A stretch of 64,000 bases of DNA from Tatumella terrea. Lineage in GTDB: Bacteria > Pseudomonadota > Gammaproteobacteria > Enterobacterales > Enterobacteriaceae. Below, one piece after another: positions 61,280 through 64,000 of this stretch (position 1 is its first letter; every line of letters begins with the position of its first letter). Where the stretch lies: positions 186,001-250,000 of the forward strand of contig NZ_BAAAFX010000013.1 of assembly GCF_039523755.1 (NCBI RefSeq), read 5' to 3'. Position numbers and translations under genes: made by a program. A model generated the notes under the pieces. The model ran no database searches. It was given only the letters and a program-made list of their open reading frames with translations, and was not told the DNA's origin.

Positions 61280-64000
61280 TGAATCCCTCCCGGCTATTTA
61301 TCCAACGACCGGTCGCAACCCTGTTACTGATGATCGGCCTGCTGCTCTCCGGTATTTTTGCTTACCGCTTTTTGTCCGTGTCTGCGTTGCCACAGGTCGA
61401 TTATCCGACCATCCAGGTCACCACGCTCTATCCGGGGGCAAGCCCGGAGGTAATATCCACCTCGGTCACCGCCCCGCTGGAACGTGATCTGGGCGAGATG
61501 AGCGGCCTCAGCCAGATGACCTCTGAAAGCTCCGGCGGCTCTTCGGTGATCACTCTGCGTTTCGGGCTGGATACCGCTCTGGATGTGGCCGAGCAGGAAG
61601 TGCAGGCCGCGATCAACACCGCAGACAGCCTGTTACCCAGTGGGTTGCCGAATCCGCCGACCTACAAAAAGGTGAACCCGGCCGATACGGCGGTGATCAC
61701 ACTGTCGGCAACCTCCGACACCCTGCCACTGACCCGCGTGCAGGATCTGATTAACACCCGTGTCGCCCTGAAACTGTCGCAGATCAGTGGTGTGGGGCTG
61801 GTCACGCTGGCAGGCGGAAATCAGCCGGCCATCCGCATCCAGCTTAATCCGCAGGCCCTGGCCGCCCATAACCTGACCTTTTCTGATGTGGATACGTTGA
61901 TCACCAACAGCAACGTCAATGGCTCGAAAGGGGGCTTTGACGGCCAGTTTCACTCGGTGACCATCGATGCCAATGATCAGCTGAAAACGCCACAGGAGTA
62001 CGGCAATCTGATCCTCACCTGGCAGAACGGTGCGGCACTGCGCCTGAAAGATATCGCCACCATCACGCAGGGTGCCGAAAACCGCTTCCAGTCAGCCTGG
62101 GCCAACCGCCAGCCGGCGATTATCGTCAGTGTTCAGCGTCAGCCCGGTGCGAACGTTATCCAGGTGGTCGACAGTATTAAAGCGCAGCTCCCGGCGCTGC
62201 AGGCAGCCCTGCCGGACGGTGTGAAACTGAACGTGATTTCCGACCGTACCCAGACCATCCGGGCCTCGATCAGCGATGTTCAGTTTGAGCTGATGCTGTC
62301 GATAGCGCTGGTGGTGATGGTCACGTTCCTGTTCCTGCGCAATCTGTCCGCGACCCTGATCCCGAGTGTGGCGGTACCGCTGTCACTGGTCGGCACCTTC
62401 GGCGTCATGTATCTGCTGGACTTTAGCCTCAACAATCTGTCTCTGATGGCGCTGACCATTGCCACCGGCTTTGTGATCGATGATGCCATCGTCATGGTCG
62501 AGAATATCTCCAGGCGTCTGGAGGAGGGGGAGTCGCCACTGGAGGCGGCCCTGAAAGGCGCGCAGCAGATAGGTTTTACCCTGATCTCGCTGACCTTCTC
62601 GCTGATTGCGGTGCTGATCCCGCTGCTGTTTATGGGCGATGTAGTCGGACGCCTGTTCCGGGAGTTCGCCATTACGCTGGCGGTTTCTATTCTGGTATCG
62701 CTGGTGGTCTCCCTGACCCTGACCCCGATGTTATGTGCGTACTTACTTCGCCATGTCCCCGAAGAAAAACAATCCCGTTTTTCCCGCAAGGTGGGGGCAG
62801 GGTTTGACCGTATCATCCGTGGTTATGACCGGTTACTGAATGTGGTGCTCAACCACCAGAAAATTACCCTGTGGGTGGCGGTTGCGACCTTTGCACTGAC
62901 GGCCCTGCTGTATGTGATGGTGCCGAAAGGGTTCTTCCCGCCGCAGGATACCGGACTGATTGAAGGTACCACTATTGCCTCGCAGGATGTCTCCTTTCAG
63001 GAAATGGCGCAGCGCCAGCAGGCCCTGGCGGCGATTGTGCTGAAAAACCCGTCCGTGGCATCGCTGAGTTCCACGATAGGTATCGACGGCACCAATACCA
63101 GCCTGAACAGCGGTCGTCTGCAAATTAACCTGAAGCCTTTCTCAGAGCGCAGCGACAGTGGCGATGAGATTGTGAAACAACTGCAGCAGGCGGCGCGTCA
63201 GGTGCCGGGTATCAGCCTCTATATGCAACAGGCGCAGGATCTGACCGTCAATGACCAGGTGACCCCCAGTCAGTACCAGTTTACGCTGGCCTCTCTGGAC
63301 AGCGAACCGCTGGTGAAGTGGACGCCGCAACTGATTGCCGCGATGGCGAAACGTCCGGAATTTAACAGTGTGGTCAGCAACCTGCAGGATCAGGGACGTA
63401 TTGCGTACGTTGATCTGGACCGTGATAAAGCCTCACGGCTGGGGATCACTGCCGCGGATGTGGATACGGCATTGTACAGCGCCTTCGGTCAGCGTCTGGT
63501 CTCGACCATTTTCACCCAGGCGAATCAGTACCGGGTGGTGCTGGAAGTCGCGCCTGATTATCAGTTAAGTCCGCAATCGCTGAATGATATCTATCTGAAA
63601 TCTTCGGTGACCAGCACCAGCGACTCCGCCAGCACCACGTCTGCCGGCAGCAGTTCAGACACCACTACGGACAGCAGCACCGATACCACGACCCGTAGCG
63701 GGATGGTGAAGCTGACATCGATTGCGACGATCCATCAGCGGCTCGGGTCACTGATGAATATGCGTCTTAACCAGTACCCGGCGGTCATGGTCTCGTTTAA
63801 CCTCAACCAGGGATACTCGATAGAGCAGGGACAGCAGGCGATCGGGGATATTATTCAGCAGTTAAACCTGCCGTCCTCCATCACGCTGCAGTATCAGGGC
63901 GAGGCGTCGGCGTTTAAGAGCGCCACGGCCAATACCCTGTGGCTGATCCTGGCGGCCCTGCTGACCATGTATCTGGTGCTCGGCATTCTCTATGAGAGCT
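61279..64000 (+). CDS. mdtB: RND efflux transporter MdtB (3' end beyond window)
   Basis: Inner-membrane proton-driven drug pump that forms a heterotrimer with MdtC. The frame is open from ATG 61279 to the window end, about 907 codons of a roughly 1040-residue family. N-terminus 'PSRLFIQRPVATLLLMIGLLLSG', 'SVSALPQVDYPTIQVTTLYPGASPEV', the proton-relay helix 'ATGFVIDDAIVMVENI' and 'LIPLLFMGDVVGRLFREFAITL'. Near residues 777-808 there is a Ser/Thr/Asp-rich stretch ('SVTSTSDSASTTSAGSSSDT') that the E. coli protein lacks. Confidence 0.92.
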   Translation, partial: MNPSRLFIQRPVATLLLMIGLLLSGIFAYRFLSVSALPQVDYPTIQVTTLYPGASPEVISTSVTAPLERDLGEMSGLSQMTSESSGGSSVITLRFGLDTALDVAEQEVQAAINTADSLLPSGLPNPPTYKKVNPADTAVITLSATSDTLPLTRVQDLINTRVALKLSQISGVGLVTLAGGNQPAIRIQLNPQALAAHNLTFSDVDTLITNSNVNGSKGGFDGQFHSVTIDANDQLKTPQEYGNLILTWQNGAALRLKDIATITQGAENRFQSAWANRQPAIIVSVQRQPGANVIQVVDSIKAQLPALQAALPDGVKLNVISDRTQTIRASISDVQFELMLSIALVVMVTFLFLRNLSATLIPSVAVPLSLVGTFGVMYLLDFSLNNLSLMALTIATGFVIDDAIVMVENISRRLEEGESPLEAALKGAQQIGFTLISLTFSLIAVLIPLLFMGDVVGRLFREFAITLAVSILVSLVVSLTLTPMLCAYLLRHVPEEKQSRFSRKVGAGFDRIIRGYDRLLNVVLNHQKITLWVAVATFALTALLYVMVPKGFFPPQDTGLIEGTTIASQDVSFQEMAQRQQALAAIVLKNPSVASLSSTIGIDGTNTSLNSGRLQINLKPFSERSDSGDEIVKQLQQAARQVPGISLYMQQAQDLTVNDQVTPSQYQFTLASLDSEPLVKWTPQLIAAMAKRPEFNSVVSNLQDQGRIAYVDLDRDKASRLGITAADVDTALYSAFGQRLVSTIFTQANQYRVVLEVAPDYQLSPQSLNDIYLKSSVTSTSDSASTTSAGSSSDTTTDSSTDTTTRSGMVKLTSIATIHQRLGSLMNMRLNQYPAVMVSFNLNQGYSIEQGQQAIGDIIQQLNLPSSITLQYQGEASAFKSATANTLWLILAALLTMYLVLGILYES

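Noticed and set aside
1..64000. tRNA or rRNA genes
   Set aside because: I scanned for T-loop (GGTTCGAATCC-like) and conserved rRNA motifs and saw none; a covariance search would be decisive.

Overview
The window comes from an enterobacterial chromosome. The backbone (trhA, ygfZ, sdhE-cptA, fldB, xerD-dsbC-recJ-prfB-lysS, lysR/lysA/galR plus an OmrA/OmrB-type sRNA, mdtAB) is that of Enterobacterales. The exopolysaccharide (EPS) locus resembles amylovoran/stewartan clusters, with an AmsE-like glycosyltransferase and an AmsF/WceF-like tailspike enzyme, so I infer Erwiniaceae (Erwinia/Pantoea/Tatumella group). The genus cannot be fixed from this sequence alone.

Layout. 0-4.3 kb: housekeeping genes, with a LysE-type exporter set between ygfZ and sdhE whose translation start has been tandemly triplicated (102-bp units). 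4.3-8.1 kb: accessory DNA wedged between fldB and xerD, holding a small membrane ORF, a glutathione S-transferase, an immunity-like membrane protein and a large array of hairpin-rich non-coding repeats. 8.1-14.3 kb: xerD-dsbC-recJ and prfB-lysS; prfB needs its programmed +1 frameshift. 14.9-32.2 kb: EPS cluster. A JUMPstart/ops element leads wzi-wza-wzb-wzc, a terminator follows wzc, then come a WbaP-type initiating transferase and a strikingly A+T-rich block with Wzy, Wzx and five glycosyltransferases, closed by a convergent tailspike-like gene. 32.7-34.1 kb: decayed IS3-family elements. 34.2-37.1 kb: three tandem Tlde1/Tldi1-type (DUF2778) effector-immunity pairs, the middle effector frameshifted. 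37.4-47.3 kb: sugar supply, with manA, the mannose PTS manXYZ and yobD, ugd and rfbBACD. 47.5-48.3 kb: a second immunity-like protein with a decayed gene just upstream. 48.4-51.8 kb: chb-like beta-glucoside/chitobiose PTS operon. 52.2-57.5 kb: MFS transporter, lysR, a SnoaL-like secreted protein behind a 13-G tract, lysA and galR. 57.8-64 kb: Omr-type sRNA, a second FtsI-like penicillin-binding protein, and mdtA-mdtB (mdtB runs off the window).

How it fits together. manA, ugd and rfbBACD supply or interconvert nucleotide-sugar precursors (mannose-6-P, UDP-glucuronate, dTDP-rhamnose). The wzi-to-GT14 cluster polymerises and exports the polymer, and the tailspike-like protein probably trims it. 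RfaH acting through ops would carry transcription past the wzc terminator. The Tlde1 array and the two orphan immunity-like loci suggest repeated acquisition and decay of contact-dependent toxin modules; no type VI secretion core genes are in the window. The most novel items are the hairpin array with a compensatory stem change, the immunity-like family with remnants of a lost upstream gene, the frameshifted Tlde1 copy, and the LysE-start triplication.
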